Assembly: GCA_021200895.1 (NCBI GenBank)
Contig: JAJQFX010000259.1
Span: 1-8,049 of the forward strand
DNA: 8,049 bases
Source of the DNA: Clostridiales bacterium
Lineage (GTDB): Bacteria > Bacillota > Clostridia > Oscillospirales > Oscillospiraceae
Direction: 5' to 3'
Part shown: positions 1-5,435 of the stretch, piece after piece
How positions within the stretch are numbered: position 1 is the first letter of the stretch
Layout: every line of letters starts with the position of its first letter
Translations under genes and position numbers: made by a program
Notes under the pieces: model-generated
The model's input: only the letters and a program-made list of their open reading frames with translations
Databases searched by the model: none
What the model was told of the DNA's origin: nothing

Positions 1-1326
1 GTGGACGCCGGGGACGACCTGCTGACCCTGACCGATGTGGGCAGTTCCGCCGAGTATCTCACCCTCCTGTCCCAGCGGGCCGACCTGGAGGAGCAGATGC
101 AGACGCTGTACCTGCTCTATATGGATAACAACGTGTACGCGGAAACCTCCGGTGTGATTTCCGGCATCAGCGACAGCGCCACCGTTGCCTCTTCGGAGGA
201 CAGTGAGGAGTCCGAGGACAGTATGGACAGTTCAGAGACTTCCGCCGAAGCTTCTGTGGATGAGACCGCCGCCTCCACGGTATCCTTCGTGCTGAACCTG
301 CTGAGCAGCGCCGACATTTCGGAAACGGTGACGGCAGACAGCCTGACCCTCAGTGAGACGGCGCTGACCCTGGAGGAAGGGGAGACTGCCCAGCTGACCG
401 CCGCCGTCACCCCGGAGGGGTGGAGCGGCACAGTGACCTGGGCCTCCAGCGATACGTCCGTCGCCACCGTGGACGATAGCGGCCTGGTGACTTACGTCTC
501 TGCCGGAAGCTGCACCATCACTGCCGCGGCGGACGACCAGATGGCCGCCTGCGCCGTGACCTGCCAGGAGGCGGAGGAGGAGCCGGTGACGGCAGACAGC
601 CTGACCCTCAGTGCCTCAAAGGTCAGCCTGGCGGCGGGGGCCTCCCTCCGGCTGACCGCCACCGTCACCCCGGAGGACTGGAGCGGCACAGTGACCTGGG
701 CCTCCAGCGATACATCGGTAGCCACGGTGAGCAGCACCGGCCTGGTGACCTGGGTTTCCGCCGGAAGCTGCACCATCAGCGCGGCGGCGGACGGCCAGAC
801 GGCCACCTGCGCCGTGACCTGCCAGGAGGAAACAGAGGAGACGGAGGAAACGGAGGACAGCGAGGACGGCACCTCCGATGATAAGGCGGATGCCTCCGCC
901 GTCGCCCCTGAGACCGCCGACGGCACAGAGAACGCCAGCGGCATGACCGGCGACATGAGCGGCATGACCGGAGTGACGGGTATGACCGGCATGACGGGCG
1001 ACATGAGCAGCCTGTACGGCGACATGAGCGGCACGACCACCATTGACGAGTCCGCCCTGTACGAGAGCGCCCTCCAGGAGGCCATGTCCAGCCTGGCGGG
1101 CAGCACCTCCGACACTGCGACCACGGAGACGGAAGAGGAGGATTCCGTCGGCACCTACACCGTAGGGGAGCAGACCATCCTCTCCATCACCCCCCCAGGA
1201 CTGCATGACTATCTCTATCAGCGTGGACGAGCTGGACATCCTCTCCCTGACGGAGGGGCAGGAAGCCGTTATCACGTTGGACGCTTTGACCGGTCAGTCC
1301 TTCACCGGCACCGTCACCGACATTGA
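1..1326 (+). CDS. HlyD/MacA-like efflux adaptor with Ig-like insert, N-terminal part (5' cut by window, 3' frameshifted)
   Basis: Extracytoplasmic adaptor subunit of a tripartite-type or ABC (MacB-like) exporter. The GTG at base 1 is probably an internal Val codon, because the reading opens inside a domain: residues 1-10 (VDAGDDLLTL) look like the end of the first lipoyl half-motif. Residues about 13-40 form a short helical hairpin with heptad-like Leu/Glu. Residues about 46-57 (VYAETSGVISGI) are the start of the second lipoyl half. An unusual insert follows: a Ser/Glu-rich linker, two Big_2 Ig-like repeats (about 110-190 and 196-276), an acidic stretch, and a Met/Gly/Thr-rich stretch (about 313-347). 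Lipoyl/beta-barrel sequence resumes near residue 380 (YTVGEQTILSIT). After the C run at 1190-1196 this frame leaves the family sequence and ends at 1324-1326 in a meaningless His/Arg-rich tail. The correct continuation is in the +1 frame (the 1205-1687 entry). Family call from motifs; transported substrate unknown. Confidence 0.8.
   Translation: MDAGDDLLTLTDVGSSAEYLTLLSQRADLEEQMQTLYLLYMDNNVYAETSGVISGISDSATVASSEDSEESEDSMDSSETSAEASVDETAASTVSFVLNLLSSADISETVTADSLTLSETALTLEEGETAQLTAAVTPEGWSGTVTWASSDTSVATVDDSGLVTYVSAGSCTITAAADDQMAACAVTCQEAEEEPVTADSLTLSASKVSLAAGASLRLTATVTPEDWSGTVTWASSDTSVATVSSTGLVTWVSAGSCTISAAADGQTATCAVTCQEETEETEETEDSEDGTSDDKADASAVAPETADGTENASGMTGDMSGMTGVTGMTGMTGDMSSLYGDMSGTTTIDESALYESALQEAMSSLAGSTSDTATTETEEEDSVGTYTVGEQTILSITPPGLHDYLYQRGRAGHPLPDGGAGSRYHVGRFDRSVLHRHRHRH
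328..570 (+). repeat. Big_2 Ig-like repeat, copy 1
   Basis: Encodes residues 110-190 of the adaptor. It shows the bacterial Ig-like group 2 pattern: LTL...G.T..L.A.VTPE...GTVTWASSD.SVATV...GLVT....GSCTITA. It is repeated in frame 258 bp (86 codons) downstream. Bases 421-455 are identical to 679-713. Three Cys lie at residues 171, 184 and 188, at positions where many Big_2 domains have Ala or Val. Confidence 0.85.
586..828 (+). repeat. Big_2 Ig-like repeat, copy 2
   Basis: Second in-frame Ig-like unit (residues 196-276), with the same motif order as copy 1 and the three Cys conserved at 257, 270 and 274. Both units begin with the same stretch coding VTADSLTLS and end with VTCQE. High nucleotide similarity suggests a fairly recent tandem duplication that could expand or contract by recombination. 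Confidence 0.85.
940..1041 (+). repeat. Met/Gly/Thr-rich degenerate tandem repeat in the adaptor
   Basis: Encodes repeated GMTG and GDMS units (for example GMTGDMSGMTG) with seven Met in about 30 residues. Together with the preceding acidic stretch (EETEETEETEDSED) it looks like a flexible low-complexity linker between the Ig-like repeats and the resumed lipoyl/beta-barrel domain. Similar Gly/Met/Ser linkers occur in related clostridial adaptors (from memory, not checked). Any metal-binding role would be speculation. Confidence 0.6.
1190..1196 (+). other. Frameshift at a seven-C homopolymer
   Basis: Seven consecutive C residues sit exactly where adaptor homology passes from frame 1 (ILSIT) to frame 2 (QDCMTISISVDELD). 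Six Cs would read ATC ACC CCC CAG GAC and keep the frame. Long C runs are typical sites of polymerase slippage and of sequencing or assembly indels, so the nature of the shift cannot be settled from one sequence. Confidence 0.85.
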
Positions 1327-1687
1327 CACCAGCGGCACCAACAGCGGCGGCAACACCAAGTTCACCGCCGAGATCACCATGGCCCGCACGGAGGATATGC
1401 TGGCCGGGATGAATGCCTCCGTCCTCATCACCCTGGACACCACCGGGGACGTGCTGATCATCCCGGAGGCTGCCCTGGTGGAGGAGGGCAGCGCCACCTA
1501 TGTCTACACCAGCTATGACGAGAAAAGCGACACCCTGGGCGACCTGGTGGAGGTGGAAACCGGCGTCTCCGACGGCACCAATGTGGAGATTTGCTCCGGC
1601 CTGTCCTCCGGCGACAGCTACTATTACAGCTACGCGGACGGCCTGAACTACACCTTCATCTCCGGTATCAGCGGCCTTTGGAGCTGA
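1205..1687 (+). CDS. HlyD/MacA-like efflux adaptor, C-terminal part (downstream of frameshift)
   Basis: This frame carries the beta-barrel and membrane-proximal domains of the adaptor begun at base 1. The opening TISISVDELDILSLTEGQEA is the usual HlyD 'V.E.D...l..Gq' strand. It is followed by GQSFTGTVTDIDTSG, EDMLAGMNASVLITL and VLIIPEAALVEEG, all typical of RND/MacA adaptors, and it ends in a TGA at 1685-1687. Translating this frame upstream of the ATG gives SPPQDC, so family sequence continues back to the C run. That makes the ATG at 1205 an internal Met rather than a true start, and no good ribosome binding site precedes it. If one C is dropped from the run, the two parts join into about 561 residues. 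Either the gene is a pseudogene, or the run is a sequencing error or a slippage site. The terminator at 1705 marks the end of the transcript. Confidence 0.8.
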   Translation: MTISISVDELDILSLTEGQEAVITLDALTGQSFTGTVTDIDTSGTNSGGNTKFTAEITMARTEDMLAGMNASVLITLDTTGDVLIIPEAALVEEGSATYVYTSYDEKSDTLGDLVEVETGVSDGTNVEICSGLSSGDSYYYSYADGLNYTFISGISGLWS

Positions 1688-1704
1688 CGGGAACCGACAA
1701 AAAG

Positions 1705-1739
1705 ACGCGCCGAAGCAGGTTCGCTTCGGCGCGTTTTTT
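1705..1739. terminator. Bidirectional Rho-independent terminator
   Basis: A perfect 12-bp stem (1705-1716 with 1723-1734) closes a 6-nt loop. On the + strand it is followed by a run of T (1734-1739), and on the - strand by CTTTTTG. It lies 17 bases after the adaptor stop and 21 bases past the stop of the convergent ZIP gene, so it can serve both. Confidence 0.92.
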
Positions 1740-1755
1740 CAGCCTGGGGCGGCAG

Positions 1756-2538
1756 TCACCCCAGCGCCACGTCCAGCACCATCATCAGGGAAAACCCCAC
1801 CGCAAACAGGATGGTACCAATGTCGGAGTGTTCTCCCTCCGACTGGTCGGGGATAAGCTCCTCCACCACCACATAGAGCATGGCCCCCGCCGCAACGCCC
1901 AGCAGATAGGGCAGGATGGAAATCAGCCACCTGGCCGCCAGGATGGTCAGGGCGGCCCCTACCGGCTCCACCACGCCGGACAGCACCCCGTACAGGAAGG
2001 CCCGCCGCTTGCTGACCCCTTCGCCGTACAGCGGCATGGAGATGATGGCACCCTCCGGGAAGTTCTGAATGGCGATTCCGATGGCCAGGGCCAGCGCCCC
2101 GGTCATGGTGATGGTGCTGCTGCCGGACAGCCACCCGGCGTAGACCACCCCCACCGCCATCCCCTCCGGGACGTTGTGAATGGCCACCGCCAGCACCAGC
2201 ATGGTGGTGCGGGTCAGATGGCTTTTGGGGCCTTCCGCCTCGGTGCTGTTCCTATGTAGGTGGGGAATGGCATGGTCCAGAAAGAGCAGGAACAGGATAC
2301 CCAGCCAGAAGCCCGCCACGGCGGGCAGGAAGGCCAGCGCACCCATACCCTCCGCCTGCTCCAGGGCGGGAATCAGCAGGCTCCAGATGGAGGCCGCCAC
2401 CATCACCCCCGCCGCGAAGCCGGACAGCGCCCGCTGGAGCAGGGGGTGGATGGCTCCCCGCAGGAAGAGGACGCAGGCGGCCCCCAGAGTGGTGCCCAAC
2501 AGGGGAATCAGGATGCCGGTTGCCACTTGTAACTTCAT
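1756..2538 (-). CDS. ZIP family divalent metal (zinc) transporter
   Basis: Integral membrane transporter of the ZIP (ZupT/GufA-like) family, which moves Zn2+ and related divalent cations into the cytoplasm. The 260 residues fit the bacterial family length and show about eight hydrophobic segments. The diagnostic metal-site motifs are HNVPEG (residues 121-126) in TM4 and QNFPEG (158-163) in TM5. Further family-typical residues are E191 in VVEP and EELIPD (226-231). The TM3-TM4 loop is His-bearing (H89, H93, H95, H107), as is common for metal binding. The ATG at 2538 has a GGAGG (2547-2551 on the complement) 8 bases upstream. It is the second gene of a probable two-gene minus-strand unit, 104 bases after the phosphoesterase. 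Metal specificity cannot be read from the sequence. Confidence 0.93.
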   Translation of the reverse strand: MKLQVATGILIPLLGTTLGAACVLFLRGAIHPLLQRALSGFAAGVMVAASIWSLLIPALEQAEGMGALAFLPAVAGFWLGILFLLFLDHAIPHLHRNSTEAEGPKSHLTRTTMLVLAVAIHNVPEGMAVGVVYAGWLSGSSTITMTGALALAIGIAIQNFPEGAIISMPLYGEGVSKRRAFLYGVLSGVVEPVGAALTILAARWLISILPYLLGVAAGAMLYVVVEELIPDQSEGEHSDIGTILFAVGFSLMMVLDVALG

Positions 2539-2551
2539 TGTTGCTACCTCC

Positions 2552-2595
2552 GAATCGATTCACTGGCCCGCGCCGGGCCGACATAGTATCCTATG
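2552..2595 (-). promoter_or_regulatory. Cluster of small palindromes in the ZIP gene leader
   Basis: The 104-base gap upstream of the ZIP gene holds three symmetric elements. The first is a 10-bp palindrome GAATCGATTC (2552-2561), one base from the ribosome binding site. The second is a 6-bp GC hairpin (2565-2570 with 2574-2579), and the third a CATAG/CTATG inverted repeat (2582-2586 with 2591-2595). No U tract follows the GC hairpin, so it is not a terminator, and I see no convincing -35/-10 pair. A repressor site is possible but unproven; short palindromes also arise by chance. Confidence 0.3.
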
Positions 2596-2642
2596 CCGCG
2601 TCCGACAGATTGCGCCTGACGGACAGGTGGCGCTTCCTGCCG

Positions 2643-3470
2643 TCACACCGAACCGTCCGGCGTCAACGCTATTAGTACCACCTCGGTGGGGTTCCCCCAC
2701 CGGGGCAGCCCGGCAGTGCTGTGCAGCCCGGCGGAGACGGCCAGCCGCCCGCCGTCGTACACCCCTTTGGTGTACTTCGGCAGCAGCCCCTGGCCGGGAG
2801 CGTAGACCCCGTGGCCCAGCAGCCGGATCTGCCCGCCGTGGGCGTGGCCGCTGACGGTCAGTTCGATGCCGGTGGGTTGCACCAGCGGCTCATAGTATTC
2901 CGGGTGATGGCACAGCAGAATTTTATACTCCGGGGCGGCGGCGAAGGCGGCGAGCCACCCCTCGTCCGGGCGGGTGGACAGCCCGCCCAGCCGCACCGCT
3001 GCCCCGTCCCGGGTGTACACCGTCACGGCGCGGTTGTCCAGCAGGATACCGCCTGCCTCCGCCAACTCCAGCAGATCCTGGGGCTGGAGATAGAGCTCGT
3101 GATTGCCCAGGGAGAGGTAGGTGGGGGCGATCTGCGCTGCCTGACGCAGGAAATCCAGCCCGTGCCGCTCCTGGAGCATAGGGCGACGTCTGCGCCGCAG
3201 CACGTCCATCCGGGGCCGCAGGCGCTGCTCCGCAGCCGGAAAGCGGGCCTGCCGGTAGCGCCGCTCGATGTCCGCCCAGGGGAGACCCGTCGGGGGGACG
3301 ATGCGCTCCAGGGTGTCCCCCGGCAGCAAAATCAGGTCGGGCTTCGCCTGCCGCAGCAGGGCCAGCGCCGCCTCCCCCGCCTCGTCGTGAAGGTCGGCGG
3401 CTACCGCCAGCCGCAGCCGGATGCCTTTGGTGTTGGAAATCGTGTATCGGGTCAGTACCGGGCCGGCCAT
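2643..3470 (-). CDS. Metallophosphoesterase, YkuE-like
   Basis: Calcineurin-like phosphoesterase with the full set of dinuclear metal-site motifs: DLH (residues 26-28), PGD (50-52), GNHE (122-125), the HH pair at 188-189, and GHAHGGQ (208-214). The family hydrolyses phosphomono- or diesters; several YkuE-type members are membrane associated and the substrate here is unknown. I start it at 3470 because an AGGAGG-type site (CCTCC on the + strand, 3478-3482) lies 7 bases upstream and a promoter overlaps the further upstream frame. This gives 275 residues. No N-terminal membrane anchor or signal peptide is visible, unlike many YkuE proteins, suggesting a cytoplasmic enzyme. An Arg-rich stretch (83-96, including RRRRR) lies between the second and third motifs. 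It is the first gene of a probable unit with the downstream ZIP transporter. Confidence 0.92.
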   Translation of the reverse strand: MAGPVLTRYTISNTKGIRLRLAVAADLHDEAGEAALALLRQAKPDLILLPGDTLERIVPPTGLPWADIERRYRQARFPAAEQRLRPRMDVLRRRRRPMLQERHGLDFLRQAAQIAPTYLSLGNHELYLQPQDLLELAEAGGILLDNRAVTVYTRDGAAVRLGGLSTRPDEGWLAAFAAAPEYKILLCHHPEYYEPLVQPTGIELTVSGHAHGGQIRLLGHGVYAPGQGLLPKYTKGVYDGGRLAVSAGLHSTAGLPRWGNPTEVVLIALTPDGSV

Positions 3471-3501
3471 AACATTGCCTCCTGAACGCTGGAATGGCTG
3501 T

Positions 3502-3530
3502 ATTGTATCACAGCGGGGCGCGTTCGGCAA
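3502..3530 (-). promoter_or_regulatory. Sigma-A promoter for the phosphoesterase gene
   Basis: Read on the minus strand: TTGCCG (3525-3530), a 17-base spacer, TACAAT (3502-3507), with TGA directly upstream of the -10 making an extended -10. The predicted start lies near 3495, about 25 bases before the ATG at 3470. This also supports the shorter start codon. Confidence 0.75.
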
Positions 3531-3624
3531 GGCGAAAGGCGGCGAAGGGTGGACGCAAAAGGACAGAAAACGGTAAGTTTGGAAAAGAACGGGAGAATTT
3601 TTTCAAAAAATATGTCGAATCTCC

Positions 3625-3653
3625 TTGCAAAAAGCGAAGCACTATGGTAAGAT
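3625..3653 (+). promoter_or_regulatory. Sigma-A promoter for the polysaccharide island
   Basis: TTGCAA (3625-3630), a 17-base spacer and TAAGAT (3648-3653), with TGG before the -10 (extended -10). It sits in an AT-rich stretch unlike the GC-rich surroundings and is divergent from the phosphoesterase promoter. Transcription should begin near 3660, just ahead of the short ORF at 3669. Confidence 0.75.
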
Positions 3654-3668
3654 AGGAAAAGATTACAG

Positions 3669-3833
3669 ATGCGAATACTTCATTTTCCTGCTATATGGCA
3701 GGCAGAGGAAGGCGTTTCGCGTTCATATGACATTGCGTACATCGGCAGCAGCACCGTTCCACCGACCTGGAACGGTGCTCTGCGGACGGTGATGACGATG
3801 CAGTTTCAGGAATTATCGCGCAGCGTCCGTTGA
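3669..3833 (+). CDS. Short ORF (54 residues), unrecognised, first in the polysaccharide transcript
   Basis: An ATG lies about 16 bases downstream of the -10, preceded by AGGAAAAG (3654-3661) at suitable spacing. The product starts MRILHFPAIWQAEEG, continues through SYDIAYIGSSTVPPTWNGAL and ends at a TGA (3831-3833). No signal peptide or membrane segment is seen and I do not recognise the family. The MRILHFPAIW opening loosely resembles starts of sugar transferases, so this may be the stump of another truncated glycosyltransferase; alternatively it is a leader peptide. Its middle codons lie within a perfect 11-bp inverted repeat. Its stop overlaps an ATG (TGATG at 3831-3835) in the frame of the next remnant, an arrangement consistent with translational coupling. 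It may also be a chance frame. Confidence 0.4.
   Translation: MRILHFPAIWQAEEGVSRSYDIAYIGSSTVPPTWNGALRTVMTMQFQELSRSVR
3750..3779 (+). other. Perfect 11-bp hairpin in the polysaccharide leader
   Basis: AGCACCGTTCC (3750-3760) pairs completely with GGAACGGTGCT (3769-3779) around an 8-nt loop. It lies about 90 bases after the predicted transcription start and inside the short ORF. There is no U tract on either side, so it is not an intrinsic terminator. A leader RNA element, for example a processive antitermination or pause signal as known for polysaccharide operons, is possible but not shown. Confidence 0.5.
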
Positions 3834-3856
3834 TGCGGGGCGCACAGGTGACGAGC

Positions 3857-4105
3857 ATGGCAACCCCGCGGTTAGAGATCCTCTGCGCCACCATGGGCCA
3901 GACGGATTTTTCCAAACTCCAGGAACTGAAGATTCAATGCGACGTGCTGTTTGCCAACCAGGCTGACCGCTTCTCCTATGAGGAACTGACCTGGTTCGGC
4001 AGGTGGCGCTGCTTTTGGAACGGCTACCGGCGCTTTCCGGCCCTGCAATCCTATGCAGACTGGGCGGCAGAACAAAGCGAAACGGGGCTGCGCCATGAGG
4101 GCTAG
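3857..4105 (+). pseudogene. Glycosyltransferase remnant (GT2-like N-terminus joined to short C-terminal tail)
   Basis: The first about 43 residues (LEILCATMGQTDFSK, then QCDVLFANQADRFSYEE) match, from memory, the N-terminus of clostridial family-2 glycosyltransferases of capsule loci. Those proteins run to several hundred residues. Here the DxD-bearing catalytic core is missing: after YEE (41-43) the sequence passes straight to a 39-residue tail (WFGRWRCFWNGYRRFP...SYADW) that could be the natural C-terminus. That points to a large in-frame internal deletion. I chose the ATG at 3857 because AGGTGA (3846-3851) precedes it by 5 bases; an upstream in-frame ATG at 3833 overlaps the short ORF's stop. 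The TAG (4103-4105) overlaps the polymerase start by 11 bases, a normal operon junction. It is unlikely to be catalytically active. Confidence 0.6.
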
Positions 4106-5399
4106 CAACAGAGCCTATCCTGTGGGCGGTATGTTGCTGGCCCTGTTTCTGTTGTATCTGGCTCCCTTTGCCGACGCGAGGCTCCCTTACGTCGCCTTTC
4201 TGGTGTGCCTTTACCGGGTCGTTCGGTATGACGCGGCGGTGTTCGGCACGGATTACTGTGTGCTGGCGGCGGTGTCTCTCCTGTTCCAGACGCCGGGAGG
4301 CACCTCTCTGCTGGCATACCTCTGTATATTCGCGGTGGTTTGGCAGTTTATCCGGGGCAGCCTCCGGATTGACGCCTCTTTCGTCGTACTCATCCTGCTC
4401 CTGGACTATCTGCTGCTCCGCATGAAGGGCGGGTACAGTCAGTTCCTCCTGTGCTTCAGCCAGCTGGCATTGCTTCGCCTGTTTCTGCCCGGTCAGGATG
4501 GGCCGGTCATCGCCAGGACGGCTCACCTGTTCTGCCTCAGCCTGCTGGCTTCCTCCATCTATGCGTGGGCGCTCCGGGGGACGCCGCAGCTGCTCCTCCT
4601 CCGTGGGGCGGAGGTGGCCGCCTATCAGGGCAGCTCCGCCACGCGGTTCCAGGGGCTATTCCAGGACCCCAACTACTATATGGCCCTGCTGGCGGTGGGT
4701 ATCGCCCTGACGATATGCCTGTATGTCAGCGGGCAAATCGGCGGGGTGCAGCTGGTGGCGGTGGCGGGCAGCCTGTCCGTGTTTGGCCTTTTCACCTACA
4801 GCAAGACCTTTCTGGTGGTCTTTCTGGCGCTGCTGGCCCTGTTCGTCCTGTTGCAGTTTGGGACGGGGAAGGCCGCTCTGGGGCTGGGGACGGCGGTTTG
4901 CGCCGTCCTGGGGCTGGTAGGCGCTGCCGCCTGCCCCGATACACCGTTTTCCATCGTCCTGTACCGTCTGACCAGCGCCTCCAGCCTGGGCGAGCTGACC
5001 ACTGGCCGCGCCGAACTGTTTGCGGCCTATCTGGAGGCCATCCTGGAAACGCCCTCCACGCTGCTGGTCGGCGTGGGCCTTTCCGGGGACACCCTGGGGC
5101 TGGCCCCTCACAACCTGCTGCTGGAGCTTGCCTATTACCTCGGCGTGGTGGGGCTGGCCCTGTTCCTGCTCTATATCGCTCTGCTGCTCCACGGCGCGGA
5201 CGGCGGGCGGCGCTGCCGTCCGCCTGCGCTGGCCAGGTACCTTGTGCTGCTGACGGTGGCCGCGCTCTTCAGCACGTTGAGCGGGATGTTCTCCGCCACC
5301 ACCTATGTGATGCTGTTTCTCGCCGTGGCCGCTGTGGGGATGCCGGGGCGGGGGAAGATGCAGGCGAAGGCAGAGGAACACGCCCCACGGAAGCAATAA
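4095..5399 (+). CDS. O-antigen/capsule polymerase (Wzy/O-antigen ligase-like membrane protein)
   Basis: Polytopic membrane protein of 434 residues with about 11-12 hydrophobic segments and a basic C-terminal tail. The Wzy_C/O-antigen ligase signature is clear. It comprises RFQGLFQDPNYY (184-195), YSKT (235-238), LTTGRAEL beginning at 301 at the start of the large extracellular loop, and a PHN motif (338-340) followed by LELAYYLGVVGLALF. Such proteins link lipid-carried repeat units on the outer face of the membrane. The start at 4095 fits the N-terminal hydrophobic segment and overlaps the upstream remnant by 11 bases. It probably depends on translational coupling, since only a weak purine stretch (ACGGGG) precedes it. 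It is followed after 36 bases by capE. It appears intact, though most of the repeat-unit assembly genes are absent locally. Confidence 0.85.
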   Translation: MRASNRAYPVGGMLLALFLLYLAPFADARLPYVAFLVCLYRVVRYDAAVFGTDYCVLAAVSLLFQTPGGTSLLAYLCIFAVVWQFIRGSLRIDASFVVLILLLDYLLLRMKGGYSQFLLCFSQLALLRLFLPGQDGPVIARTAHLFCLSLLASSIYAWALRGTPQLLLLRGAEVAAYQGSSATRFQGLFQDPNYYMALLAVGIALTICLYVSGQIGGVQLVAVAGSLSVFGLFTYSKTFLVVFLALLALFVLLQFGTGKAALGLGTAVCAVLGLVGAAACPDTPFSIVLYRLTSASSLGELTTGRAELFAAYLEAILETPSTLLVGVGLSGDTLGLAPHNLLLELAYYLGVVGLALFLLYIALLLHGADGGRRCRPPALARYLVLLTVAALFSTLSGMFSATTYVMLFLAVAAVGMPGRGKMQAKAEEHAPRKQ

Positions 5400-5435
5400 G
5401 CTGTCACAGTACCCGCCAGGGAGGGGAGATTTACT

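Noticed and set aside
1..3. GTG at the first base as the true start of the adaptor
   Set aside because: The frame opens inside a lipoyl motif with no signal peptide or membrane anchor, so the gene begins outside the window.
940..1041. CRISPR-like or minisatellite array
   Set aside because: The repeats are short, degenerate, in frame and contiguous without spacers; they encode a low-complexity linker.
2565..2579. GC hairpin between the phosphoesterase and ZIP genes as a terminator
   Set aside because: The stem is only 6 bp and no U tract follows on either strand.
3471..3530. Longer N-terminus of the phosphoesterase starting at 3530
   Set aside because: It would overlap the promoter and the ribosome binding site of the 3470 start and adds no domain sequence.
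3750..3779. Hairpin as an intrinsic terminator
   Set aside because: No U tract follows on either strand; kept only as a leader structure.
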